DNA of 27,537 nt from NCBI GenBank assembly GCA_023411175.1, contig JAEYPB010000033.1, forward strand, positions 1 to 27,537. The letters run 5' to 3'. The position numbers were made by a program, and so were the translations under genes. This stretch comes from Bacillota bacterium. GTDB taxonomy: Bacteria > Bacillota > Clostridia > Christensenellales > Aristaeellaceae. Numbering within the stretch: position 1 is the stretch's first letter; each line of letters opens with the position of its first letter. The notes below the pieces were generated by a model, which saw nothing but the letters and a program-made list of their open reading frames with translations, searched no databases and was not told the origin of the DNA. This document shows, in pieces, positions 1 through 7,218 of this stretch.

Positions 1-26
1 TTCGTCACAGACATGCGCTATGATTA

Positions 27-53
27 TGGTATAATCGATCCACCGGGAGGAGG
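27..53 (+). promoter_or_regulatory. Extended -10 promoter and strong Shine-Dalgarno for the truncated response regulator
   Basis: TGG-TATAAT at 27-35 is a consensus extended -10 element; no good -35 is visible in the few bases available. A GGGAGGAGGT ribosome binding site at about 45-53 sits 7 bases before the ATG at 61. The start region of a real gene is therefore intact although the gene body is not. Confidence 0.6.
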
Positions 54-60
54 TACGCCT

Positions 61-138
61 ATGCCGCTGATGCTGATCGCCGACGATCACCGACAGATCA
101 CTTCCGTTTTGGAACAGTACGCCGTCAGATTTGCATAA
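61..138 (+). pseudogene. Truncated response regulator (first 25 codons only)
   Basis: The ATG at 61 opens a 25-codon frame ending in TAA at 136-138. The translation begins MPLMLIADDHRQITSVLEQY. This matches the first beta strand, acidic pocket (ADD) and first helix of a two-component receiver domain (family pattern I-L-I-A-D-D-x-x-x-I-x-x-x-L). A receiver alone needs about 115 residues, so this is a 5' stub cut after roughly 20 matching codons. The downstream bases begin the 17-nt repeat shared with 4597-4613, so a rearrangement at that repeat may have removed the rest. A short leader peptide is the alternative, but the receiver-like sequence and strong promoter/RBS favour a gene remnant. Confidence 0.5.
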
Positions 139-153
139 AACCCGCCTGAAATC
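137..153 (+). repeat. 17-nt direct repeat shared with the terminator at 4597-4613
   Basis: The 17 bases AAAACCCGCCTGAAATC occur here and again, identical, at 4597-4613 as the left arm of the terminator beside the tRNA fragment. Both copies are preceded by a GATTTGC word a few bases upstream. Here only one arm is present, so no full terminator forms. Confidence 0.7.
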
Positions 154-215
154 AGCCGGGTGGGTGGTGCAAACTCTTAAGGTGAGCGCTACCAGCAAAT
201 ACGTGGATAGACATC

Positions 216-248
216 AATCACCCGGATGCGCTCGGCATCCGGGTGATT
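216..248 (-). terminator. 14-bp hairpin downstream of the ABC operon
   Basis: A perfect 14-bp inverted repeat (216-229 with 235-248) with a 5-base loop lies about 27 bases after the stop of the substrate-binding protein gene. It is GC-rich in the stem. No long U-tract follows on the minus strand, so it is a weak intrinsic terminator or an mRNA 3'-end stabiliser. Confidence 0.6.
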
Positions 249-275
249 TGAGAAATACCTATGAAGCGTAAGCCA

Positions 276-1334
276 TCAGCCAGCGTACTGTGCCCAGTGC
301 TCCGTCCACTTCTCAAGCAAAGCGGTTTTCTGGGTTCCGAGCCACTCCCAGTCAATCTTCACAACGCCCAGCTGGTCGTCCGCAGGGTAGTTGCCGTACT
401 TGATGTTTAAGTTGGTACCACGGGCGCAGTTCTCATCGGAACGTGCCTTCTGGTAGTCCACGGAAGCGCAGAAGTCCAGGAACGCGGCCGCAGCGTCGGG
501 ATGCGGGCAGTCCTTGACCATGCCGGCGCCGGAAGCGCAGGCGGTGTTGCCTTCCACCGGGTAGACCAGCGTGATGTTGTTCGCGCCGTTTTTCTCGATC
601 TGCATCTGGACGATGTTCTCGTAAGTCAGGCCCACCGCATACTCACCGCTAATGACGCTCTTGAACACGGTCGAGGAAGAGGTGGTGATCACGCCGGCGC
701 AATTGGCGATCAACTTGTCGAGGTACGCCCAAGCCTTGTCGTCACCGAAGGAATCGCCCATCAGCGCCAGGATCGTGTGGAACTGGCGATATGCCGAGGA
801 GGAAGCGTTCGGATCGGCCTGGATGATCTTGCCCTTCAGCTCAGGCTGGAGCAGGTCCTCATAGCCCTTGACCTCGATGCCCAGTTCCTTGAGCAGGTCG
901 TTGTTGGTAACCAGGGCCATGTACTGGATGTCAAAGAAGCTGTAATAGCCATAGGGGTCCAGCATGGACAATTCGTCCGCGATGGTCGGCGTATAGGGTT
1001 GGAGTACGTCGTGGAAGGTGGTCCCGTCCGATTCAAACAGGCCGCCCATGATCACGTCCGCCTGCGGGTTGTTGACTTCGCCGCGGGCGCGGGCGATCAG
1101 CTTGCCGACGGAGTCCGAGATCCACTCAATCGTGCAATCGGGGTAATAGTTGTACCAGATCGCTTCCACGGTCGCCTGCTGCGCATCGTCAAGGGTAGAG
1201 TACACGACCACGGTGTTGCCGATGGAGCCGGGGTCTTCGCGCACCCAGGAAGGCTTCGATTCAGCCAGCGCGCCAAAGGACACAAGACTCAGGATCAACA
1301 TGGCAACCAAAATGGAACTGAGAGCTCTTTTCAT
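276..1334 (-). CDS. ABC transporter extracellular substrate-binding protein (iron(III)/phosphonate/thiamine class)
   Basis: This 352-aa secreted binding protein captures the solute outside the membrane and delivers it to the permease encoded just upstream. Residues 1-24 form a signal peptide (MKR, a hydrophobic core, then a GALA-ES cleavage region). There is no lipobox cysteine, so anchoring is not explained. The body follows the type-2 periplasmic fold of the SBP_bac_6/FbpA-AfuA group: a VVYSTLDDAQ first strand, then a segment containing LLQPELKGKI and SSSTVFKSV. The gene is third in its operon, 53 bases after the permease stop, with its own GGGAGGAAAC ribosome binding site. Family membership is clear. 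Fe3+, ferric-sugar phosphate, aminoethylphosphonate or thiamine are all possible ligands; nothing visible decides among them. Confidence 0.9.
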   Translation of the reverse strand: MKRALSSILVAMLILSLVSFGALAESKPSWVREDPGSIGNTVVVYSTLDDAQQATVEAIWYNYYPDCTIEWISDSVGKLIARARGEVNNPQADVIMGGLFESDGTTFHDVLQPYTPTIADELSMLDPYGYYSFFDIQYMALVTNNDLLKELGIEVKGYEDLLQPELKGKIIQADPNASSSAYRQFHTILALMGDSFGDDKAWAYLDKLIANCAGVITTSSSTVFKSVISGEYAVGLTYENIVQMQIEKNGANNITLVYPVEGNTACASGAGMVKDCPHPDAAAAFLDFCASVDYQKARSDENCARGTNLNIKYGNYPADDQLGVVKIDWEWLGTQKTALLEKWTEHWAQYAG

Positions 1335-1387
1335 GTGGTTTCCTCCCGCCGATCAATACTATAAAGCCATATCCGGCTCTATGCACC

Positions 1388-3043
1388 CTAGACTTGCACA
1401 CGTTCGGAGCCACGCGAAAAGACCAAATAGAGCACCAGGCATATAACCGTAAACAGCGTGGTTACGGTCGCAAACGCCGATGCCGTCCCGTAGGAACCCA
1501 GCGTGATTGCCGAGTAGGTGCTCAAGGTCAGCGTGATGGTCCGGTTGTTGTAGAGGAAAATCCCGCTGGACATCTCCGTTATGATGGAGACGAAGCTGAG
1601 AATCGCGCCGGAGATGATGCCGCGGGACATCTGTGGCACCGTGATGAACGCGAAGGTCTTCAACTTGGATGATCCCAGGCTGATGGCGGCCTCCTCGGTG
1701 CTGATGGGAATCTGCATGATCGTCGCGGTGGCGGACCTGCTTGTGTAGGGCATTCGCCGTATCGCCAGCGCGATGACCATGATGGCCAGCGTGCCCGTAA
1801 GCGAAAAATACTTTCCGCTGAACGCGATAATGAGCGCAATGCCGATGACCGCTCCGGGCATGATGTAGGGCATCATCGAAATCGTGTCGATGAGGTGGTT
1901 GAACGCGCTCCCCCGCCGAACGACCAGATAGGCAATCAATACTGCGATCACGATAATGATCGCCAGGGCGAGAATGGAAACCGAAAGCGTGTTTGTGATC
2001 GACCGGCCCAGCAGTTTCCGGATGGCGTTGTGGTAATTGGATAAGGAATAGGTGCTCTGGGCCACCTGCCCCTTGTAATCCCGGAAGGAATCGATGACGA
2101 TGTAAAGCTGTGGCAGCAGCGCGACCGCGATGAGCAGATAGCAGTAGGCATGCATGAAGAAGCCGGTCAGTCCCATTGGCTTCTTTTTCTGGATCGGGTG
2201 GAGCGAGTTAATGGTAAACTTGAACCTGCCCGTCGCAAACTTCTGGAACAGGAAGACGATGCCGGTCAGAAGCATCGCCAGCACGCTGACCGCCGAGGCG
2301 AAATTGTAATCCGCGCCAACCTCGCTCAAAAAGGAGTCGTAAATGAGAACCGGGAATGTCTTGTATCCCTCGCCGATGATCGCCGGGGTGCCGAAATCGG
2401 CGAAAGCGCGCATAAAGACGATCAGAGCGGCCGCGAGGATCGTCGGCATGGTCAGGCCCATGACAATCTTGAAGAATCTTTTCACACCGGTGCAGCCCAG
2501 GTTGGCCGAGGCTTCCATAAGGCTGTTGTCGATGTCCTGAAAGGCGCCGTTCATGTAGATCAGAACCAATGGGAACAGCTTCAGCGCCTGCACCAGCAGG
2601 ATGCCTTCGAAGCCGTAAATGGACCCTATGTTGATGCCCAAGCCCCCAAGAAACTTGGTGATGACCCCTGAACGGCCCAGCAGCATGATCCATGAATAGG
2701 CGCCGATGAAAGGCGCGGACATCGTGCAGAGCAGCGCCAGCACAAACAGTATCCGCCTGCCCTTCAGCGCGTAAAAGGAGAAGAAATAGGAAAATGGGAT
2801 GCCCAGAACCAGGGATATCAGCATCACCGCCCCGGACACCTTGAAGCTGTTCAGAATCGTGTTCCAGTAATAGCTCTTCTGGAAAAATTTCGCGAACGCC
2901 CCCAGCGTGAATCCGGTTTTTTCGGTGTAAAATGCCTCCCACATGAGGCGGATGCACGGATAGATAAAAAACACAAGGAACAGAGCCAGCAGGATGATCG
3001 CCAGCCAGTTCCATATCTCCATTCGCTTACGGGCGCGCATCAT
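1388..3043 (-). CDS. ABC transporter permease with two fused permease domains (FbpB-like)
   Basis: This 551-aa integral membrane protein forms the whole translocation channel, because two BPD_transp_1 domains are fused in one chain. About twelve hydrophobic segments can be seen. Each half carries an EAA loop that docks on the ATPase: EASANLG at about 177-183 and EEAAISLG at about 448. This double length and layout is typical of ferric-iron (FbpB/SfuB) and related 2-aminoethylphosphonate or thiamine transporters. The start is ATG at 3043, directly after the TAG of the ATPase gene. A GGAGGT site lies 10 bases upstream inside the ATPase 3' end, so the two genes are translationally coupled. A second ATG follows immediately and could be used instead. 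Confidence 0.93.
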   Translation of the reverse strand: MMRARKRMEIWNWLAIILLALFLVFFIYPCIRLMWEAFYTEKTGFTLGAFAKFFQKSYYWNTILNSFKVSGAVMLISLVLGIPFSYFFSFYALKGRRILFVLALLCTMSAPFIGAYSWIMLLGRSGVITKFLGGLGINIGSIYGFEGILLVQALKLFPLVLIYMNGAFQDIDNSLMEASANLGCTGVKRFFKIVMGLTMPTILAAALIVFMRAFADFGTPAIIGEGYKTFPVLIYDSFLSEVGADYNFASAVSVLAMLLTGIVFLFQKFATGRFKFTINSLHPIQKKKPMGLTGFFMHAYCYLLIAVALLPQLYIVIDSFRDYKGQVAQSTYSLSNYHNAIRKLLGRSITNTLSVSILALAIIIVIAVLIAYLVVRRGSAFNHLIDTISMMPYIMPGAVIGIALIIAFSGKYFSLTGTLAIMVIALAIRRMPYTSRSATATIMQIPISTEEAAISLGSSKLKTFAFITVPQMSRGIISGAILSFVSIITEMSSGIFLYNNRTITLTLSTYSAITLGSYGTASAFATVTTLFTVICLVLYLVFSRGSERVQV

Positions 3044-4192
3044 CTATCCCGGCACCTCCAAATCGTTCTCAACGCCCTTCATCATGCTGCGCTCCGTTCT
3101 CCGGGAAAAGATGTTGATCTTCTCCGTCTTTACGGTGAGCATGATTTGCGACTTCGGCGGCAGGATGGAGTCGACCATAGATTCCTGTATGATTTCCGCG
3201 TTCTCTCCGGTCTCCAGCGTAACGAAATAATGGGTGTTGCTGCCCAAAAACACGCTGTCGTCAATCACCGCCCGGATTCCGGCAACCTCGTCGGGTTCTA
3301 GGCGGCGGTCCGCTTCCGGCGCGGCCGACAGCACCAATTCCTCAGGCCTCGCGGAGATGACAACCTCCGCCTCCGCCGCGTCCCCCTCCAGAACGTTGTC
3401 AACGGGTACCCGATACCCGTTTTTAAACTCCACCCAGCATCTGCCGCCCTGGACGACAGCCCGGCCGGAGAGAATGTTGGTTTTTCCGATAAAGGTTGCG
3501 ACGAAGAGATTTGCCGGGCGCTGATAGATGTCCTTCGGCGCGCCGATGTGCTGAATCTCTCCCTGGTTCATGACCGCGATGCGGTCTGAGATGGCCATCG
3601 CCTCTTCCTGGTCGTGGGTCACATAGACGGTGGTGATGCCCACGTCCCGCTGAATATTCTTAATGACGGTGCGCATTTCCACACGCAACTTTGCATCCAG
3701 GTTCGAGAGCGGCTCGTCCATAAGCAGCACGTCCGGGCGGATCACCAGCGCGCGGGCAAGCGCGACGCGCTGCTGCTGCCCGCCCGACAGCCGATCGGGC
3801 ATCCTGTCGGCGTACTGCTCGATCTTGACGAGCTTCAGAAACTCGTCCGTCTCCTTGCGGATGGTCTGCTTGTCCAGGCGCCGGTTTTTCAGCCCAAAGG
3901 CGACGTTTTTGCGCACCGAAAGGTGCGGAAAAATGGCGTAGTTCTGAAAAACCATGCCGATGTTGCGCTTACCCGGATCAATGTCGTTGATCCGCCGGTC
4001 GTCAAAGAAAAACTCCCCACCTTCGATGCTGTTGAATCCAGCGATCATGCGCAGGAGCGTGGTCTTCCCGCAGCCGGAAGGCCCCAGAAGCGTGAACAAT
4101 TCGCCATTCTTTATATCCACCGAAAGATTCGGCAGAATTGTCGCGTTTCCGTATCTCTTGACCGCGTTTTGAATATGTATGGCTACACTCAT
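3044..4192 (-). CDS. ABC transporter ATP-binding protein (FbpC/PotA-like)
   Basis: This cytoplasmic ATPase powers the transporter. In the 382-aa form I see Walker A GPSGCGKT (37-44), the Q-loop glutamine at 83, signature LSGGQ (135-139), Walker B LLMDE (156-160), and the H-loop histidine at 193 in VTHDQEEA. A C-terminal TOBE-type regulatory domain follows after about residue 240. A longer frame opens at 4210, but I place the start at 4192: GGAGGG sits 5 bases before that ATG and the product begins MSVAIHIQNAVKRYG, as expected for the family. It is the first gene of the operon, about 30 bases downstream of a good promoter. Substrate is unresolved, as for its partners. Confidence 0.95.
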   Translation of the reverse strand: MSVAIHIQNAVKRYGNATILPNLSVDIKNGELFTLLGPSGCGKTTLLRMIAGFNSIEGGEFFFDDRRINDIDPGKRNIGMVFQNYAIFPHLSVRKNVAFGLKNRRLDKQTIRKETDEFLKLVKIEQYADRMPDRLSGGQQQRVALARALVIRPDVLLMDEPLSNLDAKLRVEMRTVIKNIQRDVGITTVYVTHDQEEAMAISDRIAVMNQGEIQHIGAPKDIYQRPANLFVATFIGKTNILSGRAVVQGGRCWVEFKNGYRVPVDNVLEGDAAEAEVVISARPEELVLSAAPEADRRLEPDEVAGIRAVIDDSVFLGSNTHYFVTLETGENAEIIQESMVDSILPPKSQIMLTVKTEKINIFSRRTERSMMKGVENDLEVPG

Positions 4193-4223
4193 AGAAACCC
4201 TCCGGAACATGTCTTTCAGGATT

Positions 4224-4251
4224 ATTATAGCATAAAACGCGGCATATGCAA
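4224..4251 (-). promoter_or_regulatory. Promoter of the ABC transporter operon
   Basis: On the minus strand, TTGCAT (4246-4251) and TATAAT (4224-4229) are separated by 16 bases, with a TG extension one base before the -10. Transcription would start about 25 bases before the ATPase ATG. No Fur-like palindrome or riboswitch is evident between promoter and gene. Confidence 0.75.
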
Positions 4252-4565
4252 CGGGATTATCAAATATTCGTGAAATTCATTATCGTATATGCTCATTTAC
4301 TCAGTTCGTTTATTGTTTCTATATTATAAAACACCATCCAGAAAAGTGAAGTCCATTAAGATAAACAGCCTGTGCAGCCAGCCCATTTTGAGCATACCAG
4401 CATCTCTTTTGTCAGGTGTAGATGATAAATTACACCGAAGCTCCTGTGTCATGCCAGCGTAGATATCACAAGAAACTGGTGAGTCCATTGGATAAGCAGA
4501 AGAGCAGACCCGCAAATCCGGCGCAGAATGGCGGCGTTGAGGTCATGGCAGTCGTACAGCAAAGG
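4252..4565 (+). other. Intergenic region without recognisable genes
   Basis: About 310 bases between the ABC promoter and the hairpin pair near the tRNA fragment. Short frames exist on both strands (for example 63 codons on minus at 4324-4515) but none has a convincing ribosome binding site or a family I recognise. The first 80 bases are AT-rich. Decayed mobile-element sequence is possible but not shown. Confidence 0.4.
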
Positions 4566-4588
4566 AAATCGCCCCGACCGGGCGATTT
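4566..4588 (+). repeat. 9-bp perfect hairpin next to the tRNA terminator
   Basis: AAATCGCCC (4566-4574) pairs with GGGCGATTT (4580-4588) around a 5-base loop. It stands 8 bases from the larger terminator hairpin. It lacks a U-tract on either strand and may be a second stem in the same termination region. Confidence 0.6.
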
Positions 4589-4596
4589 GCGCAAAG

Positions 4597-4634
4597 AAAA
4601 CCCGCCTGAAATCGGCTGATTTCAGGCGGGTTTT
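4597..4634 (-). terminator. Perfect 17-bp terminator hairpin, natural terminator of the tRNA
   Basis: The 17-base arm at 4597-4613 pairs without mismatch with 4618-4634 around a GGCT loop. The arms begin with four A and end with four or five T, so it can stop transcription in both directions. On the minus strand it starts right after the tRNA CCA end, which is where a tRNA terminator belongs. Confidence 0.85.
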
Positions 4635-4679
4635 TGGTCGAGGTGACAGGATTTGAACCTGCGGCCTTTTGGTCCCGAA
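4635..4679 (-). other. 3' half of tRNA-Pro(CGG); probable integrase attachment site
   Basis: Read on the minus strand, these 45 bases run from an anticodon loop TTCGGGA (anticodon CGG, the G37 pattern of proline tRNAs) through the 3' anticodon-stem strand, variable loop and a T-arm (GCAGG, TTCAAAT, CCTGT). They end with the acceptor strand CACCTCG, discriminator A and encoded CCA. Upstream of the loop the 5' stem strand should be TTTGG but reads ACCAC, and no D-arm follows, so the gene is cut exactly in the anticodon loop. Tyrosine integrases commonly cross over there and leave a 3' fragment at one end of the element. The tRNA terminator remains attached on the left, so the inserted DNA lies to the right. 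Confidence 0.8.
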
Positions 4680-4880
4680 GTGGTTTCACGTTTTATCATT
4701 CTTACAGTATCATGATAATACCGCCATATCGGTCAATATGGGCATTCAATAACGGTTCTTATCTCAAGTATACTGTCACTTCTTTTTTTATCTTCCCCCA
4801 TATTTTCACCCAGCCATTGCGCGAATTCTTGAAGCCCTCACGGATATCATGCAAGAAAGGTATAGCCCTTGGTGAAAACA

Positions 4881-5047
4881 AAGTGTAATATCTGTAAGAC
4901 CCGTAATGAAGATTATCGCTTCTTTATATGGCAGCATCAGTATCGCCTTACACTTAATATAATTATCTGTAAGAATGAAATGTAAAGTGTAAGGATATGG
5001 CCCATTGGCTACTACCGGGTGCTGGCATAAGTGATGTGCAAGTGTAA
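4881..5047 (+). repeat. Short direct/inverted repeats beside the tRNA fragment (candidate integrase arm sites)
   Basis: The word AAGTGTAA occurs at 4881-4888, 4985-4992 and 5040-5047, and inverted at 4948-4955. The 11-mer TATCTGTAAGA occurs at 4889-4899 and 4964-4974. The surrounding 4685-5050 is AT-rich and has no gene. Repeated 8-11-bp words close to an attachment core resemble arm-type integrase sites, but replication iterons or a phage repressor operator would look similar. Confidence 0.45.
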
Positions 5048-5230
5048 TCGGAACTAAGCCCCCCTCGTTTTTTCAGCCCTCGCGCTCTCAGGTGCTGGCT
5101 ACCTTCCGGTGTGAGCCCCTTCACGTTGGAACTTTCTCATAGGGGGGATGGGTACCAATGCAACCTCAGGATGCGCCGCGTGACCACATGTTCCTTATCA
5201 GCGAAAAATTCGACCGCTCTTCCCCGTTCC

Positions 5231-5374
5231 GCGCAAGCCGCTCCCCTTTCAAACCGCGCCGGTTTCACGGGCTTGCGCTTCGCGCCTCCGCCATGGCCAT
5301 GGCGGACCATTCTTTTTCCATGACCCAAAGGGTCATGGCTATAATTGTCAGGTGCACGGCTACAGCCGCGCACC
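5231..5374 (+). repeat. Cluster of four palindromes in a non-coding stretch
   Basis: Within 145 bases lie four structures. The first is a nested stem, GCGCAAGCC (5231-5239) with GGCTTGCGC (5270-5278), enclosing AAACC/GGTTT. The second is a perfect 20-base palindrome at 5287-5306. The third is a 9-bp stem with a 3-base loop at 5318-5338. The fourth is a 24-base near-perfect palindrome at 5351-5374. Between 5048 and 5535 I see no credible gene. The short frames there have no supported start or family. A structured RNA, a dispersed palindromic repeat or an origin-like site are all possible. Confidence 0.5.
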
Positions 5375-5539
5375 CCAGGTCACCGTTTCCGTCTCCGGTC
5401 TAGGCGTCATAGCTATCCCGTCCCGCCACAGCCGTTCCTGCTCGCCTCTGTAAGCCAATTCCGGCACCCCAACCGTCCATTTCCCCGTTTGCACGCACAA
5501 AAACCACGTACAGCCAAAGATTCAGCCTAGATTTTCCGG

Positions 5540-5568
5540 TTGACAATGCCCCCCAATCCGCATAGAAT
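5540..5568 (+). promoter_or_regulatory. Consensus sigma-A promoter of the Y-family polymerase operon
   Basis: TTGACA at 5540-5545 and TAGAAT at 5563-5568 are separated by exactly 17 bases. The start point would fall near 5575, at the edge of the LexA box, so bound LexA would block initiation. Confidence 0.85.
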
Positions 5569-5575
5569 AGCAATA

Positions 5576-5589
5576 CGAACACTTGTTCT
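5576..5589 (+). promoter_or_regulatory. LexA operator (SOS box)
   Basis: CGAAC-ACTT-GTTCT matches the Gram-positive SOS consensus CGAAC-N4-GTTCG at all but the last position. It lies between the -10 element and the GTG start at 5613, the position expected for direct repression. The gene should be induced by DNA damage. Confidence 0.85.
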
Positions 5590-5612
5590 ATTATGCCCAA
5601 GGAGGTGCCAAA

Positions 5613-6854
5613 GTGGACGCTACCATCCTACACGCAGACTGCAACGCCTTCTACGTCTCCTGTGAGATGTCCGAACGTCCCTCCCTCCGCGGCAAGGCCG
5701 TCGTCGTCGCCGGCGATCCGGAAGCGCGCCACGGCATCGTCCTGGCCAAGAGCGATCTGGCCAAGAAAGCCGGCGTCAAGACAGGCCACGCCATCTGGCA
5801 GGCGCGCCAGCTCTGCCCAAACCTGATCGTCCTCCCGCCCAACTACCGCCTCTACCTACGCATGTCGCACGAGACGCGGGAAATCTTTGAGGACTACACT
5901 GGCCGCGTGGAACCCTTCGGCCTGGATGAAGCCTGGCTCGGCCTAGGCCGTGATACGATCGATCAGGGCCGCAAAGCGGCCGATGAAATCCGCAAGCGCA
6001 TCTGGGATGAGCTGGGCATCACCGCCTCCGTCGGCGTAGCGGACAATAAGATCATGGCCAAGCTGGGCTCTGATCTCAAAAAGCCGGACGCCACCACCGT
6101 CCTCCGCCCGGAGGATTACCCCACCCGCGTCTGGCCGCTGCCGGTTGGGGAACTGCTCTATGTTGGCCGGTCGACCCAGGCCAAACTGACGCGCCTCGGC
6201 TACCTCACCATTGGGGACCTCGCTCGCTCCACGCCCGCGGTCATGCGCGCGCTGCTCGGCAAGCCCGGCGAAATGCTCTGGGTCTTCGCCAACGGCATGG
6301 ACAAAAGCCCCGTCTGTAACGTAGGCTACAGACCGGAAATCAAGTCGATCGGCAACTCCACCACAACCCCAAGGGACCTGACCACCCTCGAAGACGTCAA
6401 GGTCACCACCTGGGTGCTGGCGGAATCCGTCGCCGCCAGGCTCCGGGAACACCGCTTCCGGGCGCGCACCGTTCAGATCTATGTGCGGGATAACGAACTG
6501 CAGAGCTTTGAGCGGCAGATGAAGCTAAAGCACCCCACGCAGCTGGCGAATGAGATCGCCGGCGCCGCCATGCTCCTGTTCGCCGCCAACTATGACTTTG
6601 CCACCCGTAAGCCCATCCGGTCCCTGGGCGTTCGCGGCGCGGACCTTGAGACCGTGGACGGCAGCATCCAGCTCTCTTTCATCGAGGAGGACCGCAAGCG
6701 AACCAACCAGGAGATCATCGAAAACGTGGTCGATGACATCCGCCGCCGCTTCGGCCACTTCGCGATCCAGCGCGCCTCGCTGCTCTGTGACAGCATCGGC
6801 GGTATCAACCCCAAGGATGACCACGTTATCCATCCGGTATCTTATTTTCAGTGA
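5613..6854 (+). CDS. Y-family translesion DNA polymerase (DinB/UmuC-like)
   Basis: This enzyme copies damaged templates at low fidelity during the SOS response. The 413-aa product has the first catalytic aspartate at residue 9 in HADCNAFYVSCE, with the steric-gate aromatic in FY at 13-14. The second acidic pair is D105-E106 in GLDEAW. A helix-hairpin-helix thumb spans about 175-215 and a little-finger domain about 240-350. QLSFI at 353-357 resembles a sliding-clamp binding motif. I use the GTG at 5613 rather than the upstream TTG because AGGAGG lies 7 bases before it. The sequence is closer to the Gram-positive UvrX/YqjW type carried by mobile elements than to short chromosomal DinB, but this placement is a judgement. 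It forms an operon with the following 88-aa gene. Confidence 0.93.
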   Translation: MDATILHADCNAFYVSCEMSERPSLRGKAVVVAGDPEARHGIVLAKSDLAKKAGVKTGHAIWQARQLCPNLIVLPPNYRLYLRMSHETREIFEDYTGRVEPFGLDEAWLGLGRDTIDQGRKAADEIRKRIWDELGITASVGVADNKIMAKLGSDLKKPDATTVLRPEDYPTRVWPLPVGELLYVGRSTQAKLTRLGYLTIGDLARSTPAVMRALLGKPGEMLWVFANGMDKSPVCNVGYRPEIKSIGNSTTTPRDLTTLEDVKVTTWVLAESVAARLREHRFRARTVQIYVRDNELQSFERQMKLKHPTQLANEIAGAAMLLFAANYDFATRKPIRSLGVRGADLETVDGSIQLSFIEEDRKRTNQEIIENVVDDIRRRFGHFAIQRASLLCDSIGGINPKDDHVIHPVSYFQ

Positions 6855-6874
6855 CATGCAGGAGATGACGGTCT

Positions 6875-7141
6875 ATGGCGCGAAAGGTATATGTCAAAGT
6901 CTACGCGAACTTCTCAGAGGATGGCATCGTCATGCCCGAGGCCATCGTCTGGGAGGATGACCGCCGCTTCGAAATCGACCGCGTGCTGGATGTGCGCAAA
7001 GCCGCCTCGCTCAAGGCGGGCGGCCATGGGATACGCTATGCCTGCCGCATCGGCAGCCATGAAACCTTCCTGTACCGGGAAGATGACCGCTGGTTTGTAG
7101 AGGGCAAGGATAGAGAGACCGACCGGTGGGGTGCATGCTGA
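6875..7141 (+). CDS. Small conserved protein partnered with the Y-family polymerase
   Basis: This is an 88-aa protein starting 20 bases after the polymerase stop, with AGGAG 10 bases before its ATG. It is therefore co-transcribed and SOS-controlled. The sequence suggests a compact beta-rich fold: alternating strands begin KVYVKVYANF, then IVWEDDRRFEIDRVLDVR, and end near TFLYREDDRWFVEG. From memory, small proteins of this look commonly follow Y-family polymerases in Clostridia, and an unrelated small family (DUF6504) plays a similar neighbour role in Actinobacteria. No catalytic motif, membrane segment or metal site is visible. A role as an accessory or regulator of translesion synthesis is an inference from position only. 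Confidence 0.8.
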   Translation: MARKVYVKVYANFSEDGIVMPEAIVWEDDRRFEIDRVLDVRKAASLKAGGHGIRYACRIGSHETFLYREDDRWFVEGKDRETDRWGAC

Positions 7142-7218
7142 AATTTGAGATTAAGGTTTTAAATCAATGACGAGGTAGGAACTGCTGACAAGATTACCCA
7201 CTTTTTTATGGGATTGCC

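Noticed and set aside
501..1364. 287-codon plus-strand frame
   Set aside because: Antisense shadow of the substrate-binding protein gene; high GC keeps the opposite strand open.
4324..4619. Possible transposase or integrase remnant upstream of the tRNA fragment
   Set aside because: The short frames on both strands contain no transposase or integrase motif, and no terminal inverted repeats were seen.
4634..4888. 84-codon plus-strand frame starting MVEVTGFEPAAF
   Set aside because: This is the well-known false translation across the complement of a tRNA 3' half; it begins inside the tRNA fragment and runs into AT-rich non-coding DNA.
5318..5338. Terminator at the 9-bp/3-base hairpin
   Set aside because: The T-run lies on the 5' side of the stem on the plus strand, and on the minus strand the stem is followed by A, so it cannot act as an intrinsic terminator.
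5137..5373. 78-codon minus-strand frame in the palindrome region
   Set aside because: No recognisable family or good start site; overlaps three palindromes and several other equally long frames, so it is more likely non-coding.
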